This document shows, one piece after another, positions 35,201-48,500 of a DNA stretch of 64,000 bases (positions are counted from its first letter, which is position 1; every line of letters starts with the position of its first letter). This DNA is from Thunnus maccoyii (taxonomy: Eukaryota > Chordata > Actinopteri > Scombriformes > Scombridae). The stretch covers positions 602,501 through 666,500 of the forward strand of contig NC_056545.1 in assembly GCF_910596095.1 (NCBI RefSeq), written 5' to 3'. The notes below the pieces were generated by a model. It made no database searches, was not told the origin of the DNA, and saw only the letters and a list, made by a program, of their open reading frames with translations. The position numbers and the translations under genes were made by a program.

Positions 35201-38200
35201 CTCTGTGGTGTTCCTGGAGAGGATGGGGGGGTCTGTGGTGCTCCTGAAGAGGGTGGGGGTCCCTCTGGTGGTCCTGGAGAGGGTGGGGGTCTCTGTGGTG
35301 GTCCTGGAGAAGGTGGGGGTCTCTGTGGTGCTCCTGGAGAGGGTGAGGGTCTCTTTGGTGGTCCTGGAGAGGGTGGGGGTCCCTGTGGTGTTCCTGGGGA
35401 AGGTGGGGGTCTCTGTGGTGGTCCTGGGGAGGGTGGGGGTCTCTGTGGTGCTCTGGGGGAGGGTGGGGGTCTCTGTGGTGCTCCTGGGGAGGGTGGGGGT
35501 CTCACTGGTGCTCCCGGAGAGGGTTGGGGTCTCTGTAGTGCTCCGGGGGAGGGTGGGGTTCTCTGTGGTGGTCCTGGGAAGAGTGGGGGTCCCTGTGGTG
35601 CTCCTGGGGAAAGTGGGGATCTCACTGGTGCTCCCGGAGAGGGTTGGGGTCTCTGTGGTGCTCCGGAGGAGGGTGGGGTTCTCTGTGGTGGTCCTGGGAA
35701 GAGTGGGGGTCTCTGTGGTGCTCCTGGGGAGGGTGGGGGTCTCTGTGGTGGTCTTGGAGAGAGTGGTGGTCTCTGTGGTGCTGCTGGAGAGGATGGGGGT
35801 CTCTGCGGTCATCCTGGGGAGGGTGGGGGTCACTGTGGTGTTCCTGGAGAGGACAGGGGTCTCTGTGGTGCTCCTGGAGAGGACAGGGGTCTCTGTGGTG
35901 CTCCTGAAGAGGGTGGGGGTCCCTCTGGTGCTCCTGGAGAGGGTGGGGGTCTCTGTGGTCGTCTTGGAGAGAGTGGGGGTCTCTGTGGTCGTCCTGGAGA
36001 GGGTGGGGGTCTCTGTGGTCGTCCTGGAGAGAGTGGGGGTCTCTGTGGTGCTCCTGGAGAGGGTGGGGGTCCCTCTGGTGCTCTTGGAGAGGGTGGGGTT
36101 CTCTGTGGTGTTCCTGAAGAGGATGGGGGTCTCTGTGGTTCTCCTGAAGAGAGTGGGGGTCTCTGTGGTGGTCCTTTAGCGGGTGGGGGTCTCTGTGGTG
36201 CCCCTGGAGAGGGTGAGGGTCTCTTTGGTGGTCCTGGAGAGGGTGGGGGACTCTGTGGTGTTCCTGTGGAAGGTGGGGGTCTCTGTGGTGATCCTGGGGA
36301 GGGTGGGGGTCTCTGTGGTGCTCTGGGGGAGGGTGGGGGTCTCTGTGGTGCTCCTGGGGAGGGTGGGGGTCTCACTGGTGCTCCTGGGGAGGGTGGGCGT
36401 CTCTGTGGTGGTCCTGGAGAGGATGGGGGTCTCTGTGGTGCTCCTGGAGAGGGTCGGGTTCTCTGTGGTGTTCCTGGAGAGGATGGGGGTCTCTGTGGTG
36501 CTCCTGAAGAGGGTGGGGGTCCCTCTGGTGCTCCTGGAGAGGGTGGGGGTCTCTGTGGTGGTCCTGGAGAAGTTGGGGGTCTCTGTGGTGCTCCTGAAGA
36601 GAGTGGGGGTCTCTGTGGTTGTCCTGGGGAGGGTGGGGGTCTCTGTGGTGATCCTGGAGAGGGTGAGGGTCTGTTTGGTGGTCCTGGAGAGGGTGGGGGA
36701 CTATGTGGTGTTCCTGTGGAAGGTGGGGGTCTCTGTGGTGATCCTGGGGAGGGTGGGGGTCTCTGTGGTGTTCCTGGAGAGGATGGGGGTCTCTGTGGTG
36801 CTCCTGGAGAGGGTGGGGTTCTCTGTGGTGTTCCTGGAGAGGATGGGGGTCTCTGTGGTGCTCCTGAAGAGGGTGGGGGTCCCTCTGGTGGTCCTGGAGA
36901 GGGTGGGGGTCTCTGTGGTGGTCCTGGAGAAGGTGGGGGTCTCTGTGGTGCTCCTGGAGAGGGTGAGGGTCTCTTTGGTGGTCCTGGAGAGGGTGGGGGT
37001 CTCTGTGGTGTTCCTGGGGAAGGTGGGGGTCTCTGTGGTGGTCCTGGGGAGGGTGGGGGTCCCTCTGGTGGTCCGGGAGAGGGTGGGGTTCTCTGTGGTG
37101 TTCCTGGAGAGGATGGGGGTCTCTGTGGTTCTCCTGAAGAGAGTGGGGGTCTCTGTGGTGGTCCTTTAGAGGGTGGGGGTCTCTGTGGTGCTCCTGGAGA
37201 GGGTGGGGGACTCTGTGGTGTTCCTGTGGAAGGTGGGGGTCTCTGTGGTGATCCTGGGGAGGGTGGGGGTCTCTGTGGTGCTCTGGGGGAGGGTGGGGGT
37301 CTCTGTGGTGCTCCTGGAGAGGGTGGGGGTCTCTGTGGTGCTCCTGGGGAGGGAGAGGGTCTCTGTGGTGGTCCTGGAGAGGGTTGGGGTCTCTTTGGTG
37401 GTCCTGGAGAGGGTGGGGGTCTCTGTGGTGTTCCTGGGAAAGGTGGGGGTCTCTGTGGTGTTCCTGGGGAGGGTGGGGGTCTCTTTGGTGCTCTGGGGGA
37501 GGGTGGGAGTCTCTGTGGTGCTCCTGGAGAGGGTGGGGGTCTCGGTGGTGCTCCTGGGGAGGGTGGGGGTCTCTGTGGTGCTCCTGGAGAGGGTGGGGGT
37601 CTCGGTGGTGCTCCTGGGGAGGGTGGGGGTCTCTGTGGTGCTCCTGGAGAGGGTGGGGGTCCCTCTGGTGCTCCTGGAGAGGGTGGGGGTCTCGGTGGTG
37701 CTCCTGGGGAGAGTGGGGGTCTCTGTGGTTCTCCTGGAGAGGGTGGGGGTCTCTGTGGTGGTCCTGGAGAGGGTGGGGGTTTCTGTGGTGCTCCGGGGGA
37801 GGGTGGGGGTCTCTGTGGTGCTCTGGGGGAGGGTGGGGGTCTCTGTGTGCTCCTGGAGAGGGTGGGGGTCTCACTTGTGCTCCTGGAGAGGGTTGGGGTC
37901 TCTGTGGTGCTCCGGAGGAGGGTGGGGTTCTCTGTGGTGGTCCTGGGAAGAGTGGGGGTCTCTGTGGTGCTCCTGGGGAGGGTGGGGGTCTCTGTGGTGG
38001 TCCTGGAGAGAGTGGTGGTCTCTGTGGTGCTGCTGGAGAGGATGGGGGTGTCTGTGGTGCTCCTGGGGAGGGTGGAGGTCTCTGTGGTTGTCCTGGGGAG
38101 GGTGGGGGTCTCTGTGGTGGTCCTGGAGAGAGTGGGGGTCTCTGTGGTGCTTCTGGAGAGGATGGGGGTCTCTGTGGTGCTCCTGGGTAGAGTGGGGGTC

Positions 38201-41200
38201 TCTGTGGTGCTCCTGGAGAGGGTGGGGGTGTCACTGGTTCTCCTGGAGTGGTTTGGGGTCTCTGTGATGCTCCGGGGGAGGGTGGGGTTCTCTGTGGTGG
38301 TCCTGGAAAGGATGGGGGTCTCTGTGGTGCTCCTGGAGAGGATAGGGTTCTCTGTGGTGTTCCTGGAGAGGATGGGGGGGTCTGTGGTGCTCCTGAAGAG
38401 GGTGGGGGTCCCTCTGGTGGTCCTGGAGAGGGTGGGGGTCTCTGTGGTGGTCCTGGAGAAGGTGGGGGTCTCTGTGGTGCTCCTGGAGAGGGTGAGGGTC
38501 TCTTTGGTGGTCCTGGAGAGGGTGGGGGTCCCTGTGGTGTTCCTGGGGAAGGTGGGGGTCTCTGTGGTGGTCCTGGGGAGGGTGGGGGTCTCTGTGGTGC
38601 TCTGGGGGAGGGTGGGGGTCTCTGTGGTGCTCTATGGGGAGGGTGGGGGTCTCACTGGTGCTCCCGGAGAGGGTTGGGGTCTCTGTAGTGCTCCGGGGGA
38701 GGGTGGGGTTCTCTGTGGTGGTCCTGGGAAGAGTGGGGGTCCCTGTGGTGCTCCTGGGGAAAGTGGGGATCTCACTGGTGCTCCCGGAGAGGGTTGGGGT
38801 CTCTGTGGTGCTCCGGAGGAGGGTGGGGTTCTCTGTGGTGGTCCTGGGAAGAGTGGGGGTCTCTGTGGTGCTCCTGGGGAGGGTGGGGGTCTCTGTGGTG
38901 GTCTTGGAGAGAGTGGTGGTCTCTGTGGTGCTGCTGGAGAGGATGGGGGTCTCTGCGGTCATCCTGGGGAGGGTGGGGGTCACTGTGGTGTTCCTGGAGA
39001 GGACAGGGGTCTCTGTGGTGCTCCTGGAGAGGACAGGGGTCTCTGTGGTGCTCCTGAAGAGGGTGGGGGGTCCCTCTGGTGCACCTGGAGAGGGTGGGGG
39101 GTCTCTGTGGTCGTCTTGGAGAGAGTGGGGGTCTCTGTGGTCGTCCTGGAGAGGGTGGGGGTCTCTGTGGTCGTCCTGGAGAGAGTGGGGGTCTCTGTGG
39201 TGCTCCTGGAGAGGGTGGGGGTCCCTCTGGTGCTCTTGGAGAGGGTGGGGTTCTCTGTGGTGTTCCTGAAGAGGATGGGGGTCTCTGTGGTTCTCCTGAA
39301 GAGAGTGGGGGTCTCTGTGGTGGTCCTTTAGCGGGTGGGGGTCTCTGTGGTGCTCCTGGAGAGGGTGAGGGTCTCTTTGGTGGTCCTGGAGAGGGTGGGG
39401 GATTCTGTGGTGTTCCTGTGGAAGGTGGGGGTCTCTGTGGTGATCCTGGGGAGGGTGGGGGTCTCTGTGGTGCTCTGGGGGAGGGTGGGGGTCTCTGTGG
39501 TGCTCCTGGGGAGGGTGGGGGTCTCACTGGTGCTCCTGGGGAGGGTGGGGTCTCTGTGGTGGTCCTGGAGAGGATGGGGGTCTCTGTGGTGCTCCTGGAG
39601 AGGGTCGGGTTCTCTGTGGTGTTCCTGGAGAGGATGGGGGTCTCTGTGGTGCTCCTGAAGAGGGTGGGGGTCCCTCTGGTGCTCCTGGAGAGGGTGGGGG
39701 TCTCTGTGGTGGTCCTGGAGAAGGTGGGGGTCTCTGTGGTGATCCTGGAGAGGGTGAGGGTCTGTTTGGTGGTCCTGGAGAGGGTGGGGGACTATGTGGT
39801 GTTCCTGTGGAAGGTGGGGGTCTCTGTGGTGATCCTGGGGAGGGTGGGGGTCTCTGTGGTGTTCCTGGAGAGGATGGGGGTCTCTTTGGTGCTCCTGGAG
39901 AGGGTGGGGTTCTCTGTGGTGTTCCTGGAGAGGATGGGGGTCTCTGTGGTGCTCCTCAAGAGGGTGGGGGTCCGTCTGGTGGTCCTGGAGAGGGTGGGGG
40001 TCTCTGTGGTGGTCCTGGAGAAGGTGGGGGTCTCTGTGGTGCTCCTGGAGAGGGTGAGGGTCTCTTTGGTGGTCCTGGAGAGGGTGGGGGTCTCTGTGGT
40101 GTTCCTGGGGAAGGTGGGGGTCTCTGTGGTGGTCCTGGGGAGGGTGGGGGTCCCTCTGGTGGTCCGGGAGAGGGTGGGGTTCTCTGTGGTGTTCCTGGAG
40201 AGGATGGGGGTCTCTGTGGTTCTCCTGAAGAGAGTGGGGGCCTCTGTGGTGGTCCTGGAGAGGGTGGGGGACTCTGTGGTGTTCCTGTGGAAGGTGGGGG
40301 TCTCTGTGGTGATCCTGGGGAGGGTGGGGGTCTCTGTGGTGCTCTGGGGGAGGGTGGGGGTCTCTGTGGTGTTCCTGTGGAAGGTGGGGGTTTCTGTGGT
40401 TATCCTGGGGAGGGTGGGGGTCTCTGTGGTGGTCCTGGAGAGGATGGGGGTCTCTGTGGTGCTCCTGGAGAGGGTGGGGTTCTCTTTGGTGTTCCTGGAG
40501 AGGATGGGGGTCTCTGTGGTGCTCCTGGAGAGGGTGGGGGTCCCTCTGGTGCTCCTGGAGAGGGTGGGGGTCTCTGTGGTGGTCCTGGAGAAGGTGGGGG
40601 TCTCTGTGGTGCTCCTGGAGAGGGTGAGGGTCTCTTTGGTGGTCCTGGAGAGGGTGGGGGTCTCTGTGGTGTTCCTGGGGAAGGTGGGGGTCTCTGTGGT
40701 GGTCCTGGGGAGGGTGGGGGTCTCTCTGGTGCTCTGGGGGAGGGTGGGCGTCTCTGTGGTGCTCCCGGAGACGGTTGGGGTCTCTGTGGTGCTCCGGGGG
40801 AGGGCGGGGTTCTCTGTGGTGGTCCTAGGAAGAGTGGGGGGCTCTGTGGTGCTCCTGGGGAGGGTGGGGATCTCTGTGGTGGTCCTGGAGAGAGTGGTGG
40901 TCTCTGTGGTGCTGCTGGAGAGGATGGGAGTCTCTGTGGTGCTCTTGGAGAGGGTGGGGGTCTCTGTGGTGGTCCTGGGGAGGGTGGGGTTCTCTGTGGT
41001 GCTCTAGGGGAGGGTGGAGGTCTCTGTGGTTCTCCTGGAGAGGATGGGGGTCTCTGTGGTGCTCCTGGAGAGGGTGGGGTTCTCTGTGGTGTTCCTGGAG
41101 AGGATGGGGGTCTTTGTGGTGCTCCTTAAGAGGGTGGGGGGTCCCTCTGGTGCTCCTGGAGAGGGTGGGGGTCTCTGTGGTGGTCCTGGAGAAGGTGGGG

Positions 41201-43531
41201 GTCTCTGTGGTGCTCCTGGAGAGGGTGAGGGTCTCTTTGGTGGTCCTGGAGAGGGTGGGGGTCTCTGTGGTGTTCCTGGGGAAGGTGGGGGTCTCTGTGG
41301 TGGTCCTGGGGAGGGTGGGGGTCTCTGTGGTGCTCTGGGGGAGGGTGGGGGTCTCTGTTTGCTCCTGGAGACGGTTGGGGTCTCTGTGGTGCTCCGGGGG
41401 AGGGTGGGGTTCTCTGTGGTGGTCCTAGGAAGAGTGGGGGGCTCTGTGGTGCTCCTGGGGAGGGTGGGGATCTCTGTGGTGGTCCTGGAGAGAGTGGTGG
41501 TCTCTGTGGTGCTGCTGGAGAGGATGGGAGTCTCTGTGGTGCTCTTGGAGAGGGTGGGGGTCTCTGTGGTGGTCCTGGGGAGGGTGGGGTTCTCTGTGGT
41601 GCTCTAGGGGAGGGTGGAGGTCTCTGTGGTTCTCCTGGGGAGGATGGGGGTCTCTGTGGTGCTCCTGGGGAGGGTGAGGGTCTCTGTGGTGGTCCTGGAG
41701 AGGGTGGGGGTCTCTGTGGTGCTCTGGGGGAGGGTGGGGGTCTCTATGGTGCTCCTGGGGAGGATGGGGGTCTCTGTGGTTCTTCTGGGGATGGTGAGGG
41801 TCCCTCTGGTGCTCCTGGAGAGGGTGGGGTTCTCTGTGGTGTTCCTGGAGTGGATGGGGGTTTCTGTGGTGCTCCTGAGGAGAGTGGTGGTCCCTCTGGT
41901 GCTCCTGGAGAGGGTGGGGGTCTCTGTGGTGGTCCTTTAGAGGGTGGGGGTCTCTGTGGTGCTCCTGGAGAGGGTGAGGGTCTCTTTGGTGGTCCTGGAG
42001 AGGGTGGGGGACTCTGTGGTGTTCCTGTGGAAGGTGGGGGTCTCTCTGGTGTTCCTGGGGAGGGTGGGGGTCTCTGTGGTGCTCTGGGGGAGGGTGGGGG
42101 TCTCTGTGGTGCTCCTGGGGAGGGTGGGGGTCTCACTGGTGCTCCTGGAGAGGGTTGGGGTCTCTGTGGTGCTGCTGGAGAGGGTGGGGGTCTCTGTGGT
42201 GCTCCTGGGGAGGGTGAGGGTCTCTGTGGTGGTCCTGGAGAGAGTGGTGGTCTCTGTGGTGCTGCTGGAGAGGGTGGGGTCTCTTTGGTGGTCCTGGGGA
42301 GGGTGGGGGTCTCTGTGGTGGTCCTGGAGAGAGTGGTGGTCTCTGTGGTGCTGCTGGAGAGGGTGGGGGTGTCTGTGGTGCTCTTGGGGAGGGTGGGGGT
42401 CTCTGTGGTGCTCCTGGGGAGGGTGGGGGTCTCACTGGTGCTCCTGGAGAGGGTTGGGGTCTCTGTGGTGCTGCTGGAGAGGGTGGGGGTCTCTGTGGTG
42501 CTCCTGGGGAGGGTGAGGGTCTCTGTGGTGGTCCTGGAGAGAGTGGTGGTCTCTGTGGTGCTGCTGGAGAGGGTGGGGGTCTCTGTGGTGCTCCTGGAGA
42601 GGGTGGGGGTCTCTGTGGTGCTCTGGGGGAGGGTGGGGGTCTCTATGGTGCTCCTGGGGAGGATGGGGGTCTCTGTGGTTCTTCTGGGGATGGTGAGGGT
42701 CCCTCTGGTGCTCCTGGAGAGGGTGGGGTTCTCTGTGGTGTTCCTGGAGTGGATGGGGGTTTCTGTGGTGCTCCTGAGGAGAGTGGTGGTCCCTCTGGTG
42801 CTCCTGGAGAGGGTGGGGGTCTCTGTGGTGGTCCTTTAGAGGGTGGGGGTCTCTGTGGTGCTCCTGGAGAGGGTGAGGGTCTCTTTGGTGGTCCTGGAGA
42901 GGGTGGGGGACTCTGTGGTGTTCCTGTGGAAGGTGGGGGTCTCTCTGGTGTTCCTGGGGAGGGTGGGGGTCTCTGTGGTGCTCTGGGGGAGGGTGGGGGT
43001 CTCTGTGGTGCTCCTGGGGAGGGTGGGGGTCTCACTGGTGCTCCTGGAGAGGGTTGGGGTCTCTGTGGTGCTGCTGGAGAGGGTGGGGGTCTCTGTGGTG
43101 CTCCTGGGGAGGGTGAGGGTCTCTGTGGTGGTCCTGGAGAGAGTGGTGGTCTCTGTGGTGCTGCTGGAGAGGGTGGGGGTGTCTGTGGTGCTCTTGGGGA
43201 GGGTGGGGGTCTCTGTGGTGGTCCTGGGGAGGGTGGGGGTCTCTGTGGTGCTCTGGGGGAGAGTGGGGGTCTCTGTGGTGGTCCTGGGGAGGGTGGGAGT
43301 CTCTGTGGTGGTCCTGGAGAGAGTGGTGGTCTCTGTGGTGCTGCTGGAGAGGGTGGGGGTCTCTGTGGTGCTGCTGGAGAGGGTGGGGGTCTCTGTGGTT
43401 GTCCTGGAGAGGGTGGGGGTCTCTGTGGTTGTCCTGGGGAGAGTGGGGGTCTCTGTGGTGGTCCTGGGGAGGATGGGGGTCTCTGTGGTGGTCCTGGAGA
43501 GAGTGGTGGTCTCTGTGGTGCTGCTGGAGAG
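29267..43531. repeat. M2 giant minisatellite (30-bp unit, about 475 units)
   Basis: About 14.27 kb, same unit and same edges as M1. It contains internal higher-order copies: a block near 34.2-37.35 kb repeats at about +3.15 kb (marker CTCTGTGTGCTCCTGG at about 34690 and 37842), and a block near 41.7-42.6 kb repeats at about +0.9 kb. Confidence 0.97.
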
Positions 43532-43540
43532 CACACACAC

Positions 43541-44309
43541 ACAACCATCTCTGTTTCTAAGTTTGACCTGCAGAGTTAAAGCATCCGGTTCCTCCACGAT
43601 CATCACCATCATCAACGTCATCAACTTTATGCATATGAGGGCATGTGAAGCAGGTGTTTTTAGAGTGGGGGAGGGGCTGAGTGACAGGGAGAGACAGAGA
43701 GGGGGGGGGGGAGACAGAGAGAGATAGAGTGAGAGATAGAGAGAGAGAGAGAGGGTGGGGGAGAGAGAGGGGGGGAGAGAGAGAGAGAGAGAGAGAGAAC
43801 TGTATCACACAGAGGAGGACTCAGACTCAAATTATAGTTTTTCTTGAAAGTTGTGTCTGCAGTTGTCCCCCCGCTCTGGTGGATCATGTAATCAACCATG
43901 GTTGAGTCTATAATATGCTTTTTCCAGACCAGCATGTTTATATAACTCCATGTCTGTTGTCATATGGGACAACATGAGTTTCCTCCAGGCTGCTGTGGTC
44001 CATAACTGGTCCAACAATCACCCCCCCCTTCCACCAGCCTGCCAATGTGCAGCTGTCCTCCAGGTGATGGCAGAGGCCTCCAGTACTGTTTGTTTACAGT
44101 ACAGTAACTATGTTCATGTCGTCTCCAGTTAAAGTAACTGTGTCTGATGCTCTTATGAATATTGACAATAAATGAATGTTTTTGTTTCCTGGTTGTATTT
44201 GTGTTTATAGTCTATATTTCCAGCTTGACTCTAGATAACAGTGTTTTATACTCAGCACATCAGTCAGCAGTTACATGTGGAAGGAAATATTGATTTAGTG
44301 TTTGTGTGT
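43541..44309 (+). mobile_element. S segment 4 (after M2): DDE-type transposase relic
   Basis: Near-identical to S2, except for a deletion of about 33 bp near 44033 that removes the LLNP part. It leads into unit 3. Confidence 0.5.
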
Positions 44310-45096
44310 AACATTCAACTTTAACAACCTTAAACTAACCTCACTGACGGCTTACAGGACATGATCTGGATAAATGCATTTACTGCAAGCAGTGACCCAA
44401 ACACTGCTGGAGGCCACATGGAGGCAGTCAGAGATCAGCTAAAGGGAAAACTAGCAGACGCTGTAATGAGTTTAAAGCAAAGTGCTGTTTAAAAACAATA
44501 TGATCTTCTTCATCAGGATCAATGATGATAAACTATCTGAAGTATAAGATGCACCTCTGCTGAATACTGCATCCACTCTGTAACTTTATCTCTGGAGATG
44601 TATGAATCAAAAGGTTTGATCAGCGCAGTGTGAATTTCATACACTTAATAATGAGCTTCAATAACAGGAGATGCATTAACAGCAACAATCAGCTCTGCAG
44701 AACGATGCATGAACCAACACTCAGTAATGACACTTCAAGTCAAACTTTGATAGTTTTGGAATCAAATGGTTTTATCAGCACAAACTTTATCTGATCAACT
44801 CTGACGGAGTGAATTTGACACATTAATGTCTCCTCATTTAAAAACCTCATTTTAGTGTAAATAAACTTGAACTTGACCACTGCATTTACAGGAATATTTT
44901 AATCCTTTTTTTTTAGAAATGTAATTCATCAAGTAGTGTGATATTTTCACTCTCAGTGATGTGATGTCATGTTCATGTGTGATCAACAAAACTAAAGGTT
45001 CAGTGTTAATCTAACATGTCAACATAAACAGGCTACAGTATATCGTCTACATGTCAGACTAATATTGATGACGGACTTCTGTCTTCTTGTCATGCT

Positions 45097-45189
45097 GACA
45101 GTGAAATAAGACAGGAAGTGCTCCTCCATTCTTATTATGAGCACAGACTGTGTTTGATATTAATTATGAATCATCATACATGACTACAG

Positions 45190-45223
<34 letters not shown>

Positions 45224-45368
45224 CATCCTCACACTCACTGAAATCCAGTCTGATGGCTGATATTGAAAAGCTTTAGGCCCCTAACAAGTGTTGATGATCC
45301 CTCTGCACCAGTCAACAACATTTAACTGGACACTGGTGCAGCTGCACTGGTACACCTCACAACCATGT
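45097..45368 (+). repeat. R repeat, copy 3a
   Basis: Same segment on the 3' side of protease copy 3, with an expanded TCATCA run. Confidence 0.85.
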
Positions 45369-45454
45369 CAATCATCACACCCACAATCACACACAAACAA
45401 ACAAACAAACAAACAAACAGACTGGTTGATGCAGTTACGGAGATCTATGATCTC

Positions 45455-45460
45455 TTTATT
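45455..45460 (-). terminator. AATAAA polyadenylation signal, protease copy 3
   Basis: Minus-strand AATAAA about 50 nt past the stop, same context as copies 1 and 2. Confidence 0.75.
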
Positions 45461-45510
45461 GTCAGACAGTGTTACAGTACTGACTGACCTTTGGTCAGTT
45501 ACAGACAAGT

Positions 45511-48500
45511 TTAGATGCCAGTTTCAGTGCGAATCCACTGCCTGTAGGCACAGACGTCCATGTAGAGAGTCAACCCTGAGCTAGGTACATTATAAGAAAC
45601 AATCACTCCATACAGACGACCATCCTGCCCCACCAGACTGCCGCCAGAATCCCCCTGATTGGACGAGAGATGGAGAGTGAGACAGTGAGAGAGGGTGAGA
45701 CAGTGATGGAGGGTGAGACAGTGAGAGAGGGTGAGACAGTGATGGAGGGTGAGACAGTGATGGAGGGTGAGACAGTGAGAGAGGGTGAGACAGTGATGGA
45801 GTGTGAGACAGTGAGAGAGGGTGAGACAGTGATGGAGGGTGAGACAGTGAGAGAGGGTGAGACAGTGATGGGGTGTGAGACAGTGATGGAGGGTGAGACA
45901 GTGATGGAGTGTGAGACAGTGAGAGAGGGTGAGACAGTGATGGAGGGTGAGACAGTGAGAGAGGGTGAGACAGTGATGGAGGGTGAGACAGTGAGAGAGG
46001 GTGAGACAGTGATGGAGGGTGAGACAGTGATGGAGTGTGAGACAGTGAGAGAGGGTGAGACAGTGAGAGAGGGTGAGACAGTGAGAGAGGGTGAGACAGT
46101 GATGGAGGGTGAGACAGTTGTAGGTGAGACAGTGAGACTTACTGGGCAGCTGTCACATACTTTGGGTGCGTTGGGGTCACGGGAGCACAGCATATGTTGT
46201 CCTACCCATTTATGTGCAGCTTTAGGGTCAGCGGCATGCAGGTTACGACCAGTGCAGGCTGCATGCAGGTGAACGGTTTCACACTGCAGTTTGTCTGCTT
46301 TCTCCTGGTCTGTGAACACAAAGAGCCAAATATAACTTTCTGTATTACATTACAATATAAAATATTATGATTTATTGACGTCTGGATCTGACTCACATGT
46401 CTTAGTAGCAGCATCATAAACTGTGTAGGACCATCCCATAATAGTGTAGGGATCGCCATTAACAGTAGGTGATGAACATGTAACATCAGGGAGTTGGATG
46501 ATGGGAAGTCCCTGAGGGGCAGTTTGGGGCAGTTTAAGAAGCATGATGTCATGATTGTGACCATCAGCGTTATAGACATGCTTTACATTCCCTGTAGTGA
46601 TCTGCATCGTTGTTCCCTGTTTGGTTGGATGTGCACCCAAAATCACATAAAAGTCCCTGAGAAGAGGAAGAAGAAATGCAGAATATTAAACCAAACACAC
46701 AGATTCTCTCATTTTGTGGGATCTTTTCAGTGTTCAGTGGCTGTTTATTGATTAATATTGATCAATGTGTGTCTGCAGACCCCTGTGTTACCCTCCATGT
46801 GTATAACATCTGTCAGAGGTCGACTCTTTAACTCCTTAATGTTCCTTCAAGCTCAGAGACATTTTCTAATGATGACACAACTTTTCAATAATGAAATAAT
46901 ATCCTGATTGTATCAATAATCCACAGAGATCCACACTGTTGGATCAATACACACATCACATCACATATTGATCTAAGTGACACTGCAGCTGTATGTTGGT
47001 CTGTTTTTAACTATTTATCATCACTGTTTCTCATTCATACACACTGACAATAATGAGTCATTACAACATAAACAGGCTGCCTGTATATGGACCAGCCTTA
47101 CTGGAAATATTATTGATAATTAGTTTAAACCATGTTGTGTTGCATTGATCAGAGCTGAGAGAATGAAGCTGTGCTGTCTGTCTGTAATTCCTCTTTTACA
47201 TCTTTTTATAAATGTTCACATTTATATCTGTCAACACAAATACAAATAATCATCCTGAACCGTTGCAAGTTAGTCTGAAAAAGTTCTCTTACGGTTCATC
47301 ACAGTGTCGAGCAGTGAGGACCCAGTCTGGACCAATCAGATTCCCTCCACAGAACCTGGTGTTAAAATCATCTTTCACCCTCATCAGGACCACGTAGTGC
47401 CGACCCTGGTCTTCACCGCAATCCCCTCCATTTATTATCCTTTTCTGGATGTCCACAGCACCAGCAACTACAGAGACAACAAACACAGATATGTGTGTGT
47501 GAGTGTGTATAATGTGAGTGTGAGTGTGTATAATGTGTGTGTGAGTGTGTATAATGTGTGTGTGAGTGTGTATAATGTGTGTGAGTGTGTATAATGTGTG
47601 TGTGAGTGTGTGTATAATGTGTGTGTGAGTGTGTATAATGTGTGTGTGAGTGTGTATAATGTGTGTGAGTGTGTGTGTGAGTGTGTATAATGTGTGTGAG
47701 TGTGTATAATGTGTGTGTGAGTGTGTATAATGTGTGTGTGAGTGTGTATAATGTGTGTGAGTGTGTATAATGTGTGTGTGAGTGTGTGTATAATGTGTGT
47801 GTGAGTGTGTATAATGTGTGTGTGAGTGTGTATAATGTGTGTGTGAGTGTGTGTGTGTGAGTGTGAGTGTGTATAATGTGTGTGAGTGTGTATTATGTGT
47901 GTGTGAGTGTGTATAATGTGTGTGTGAGTGTGTATAATGTGTGTGAGTGTGTGTGTGAGTGTGTATAATGTGTGTGAGTGTGTATAATGTGTGTGAGTGT
48001 GTATAATGTGTGTGAGTGTGTATTATGTGTGTGTGAGTGTGTATAATGTGTGTGTGAGTGTGTATAATGTGTCTGAGTGTGTGTGTGAGTGTGTATAATG
48101 TGTGTGTGAGTGTGTATAATGTGTGTGAGTGTGTATAATGTGTGTGAGTGTGTGTGTGAGTGTGTATAATGTGTGTGAGTGTGTATAATGTGTGTGAGTG
48201 TGTATAATGTGTGTGTGAGTGTGTATAATGTGTATGTGAGTGTGTATAATGTGTGTGTGAGTGTGTATAATGTGTGTGAGTGTGTATAATGTGTGTGAGT
48301 GTGTATAATGTGTGTGTGAGTGTGTATAATGTGTGTGTGTGAGTGTGTATAATGTGTGTGAGTGTGTATAATGTGTGTGAGTGTGTGTATGAGTGTGTAT
48401 AATGTGTGTGAGTGTGTATAATGTGTGTGAGTGTGTATAATGTGTGTGTGAGTGTGTATAATGTGTGTGTGAGTGTGTATAATGTGTGTGAGTGTGTATA

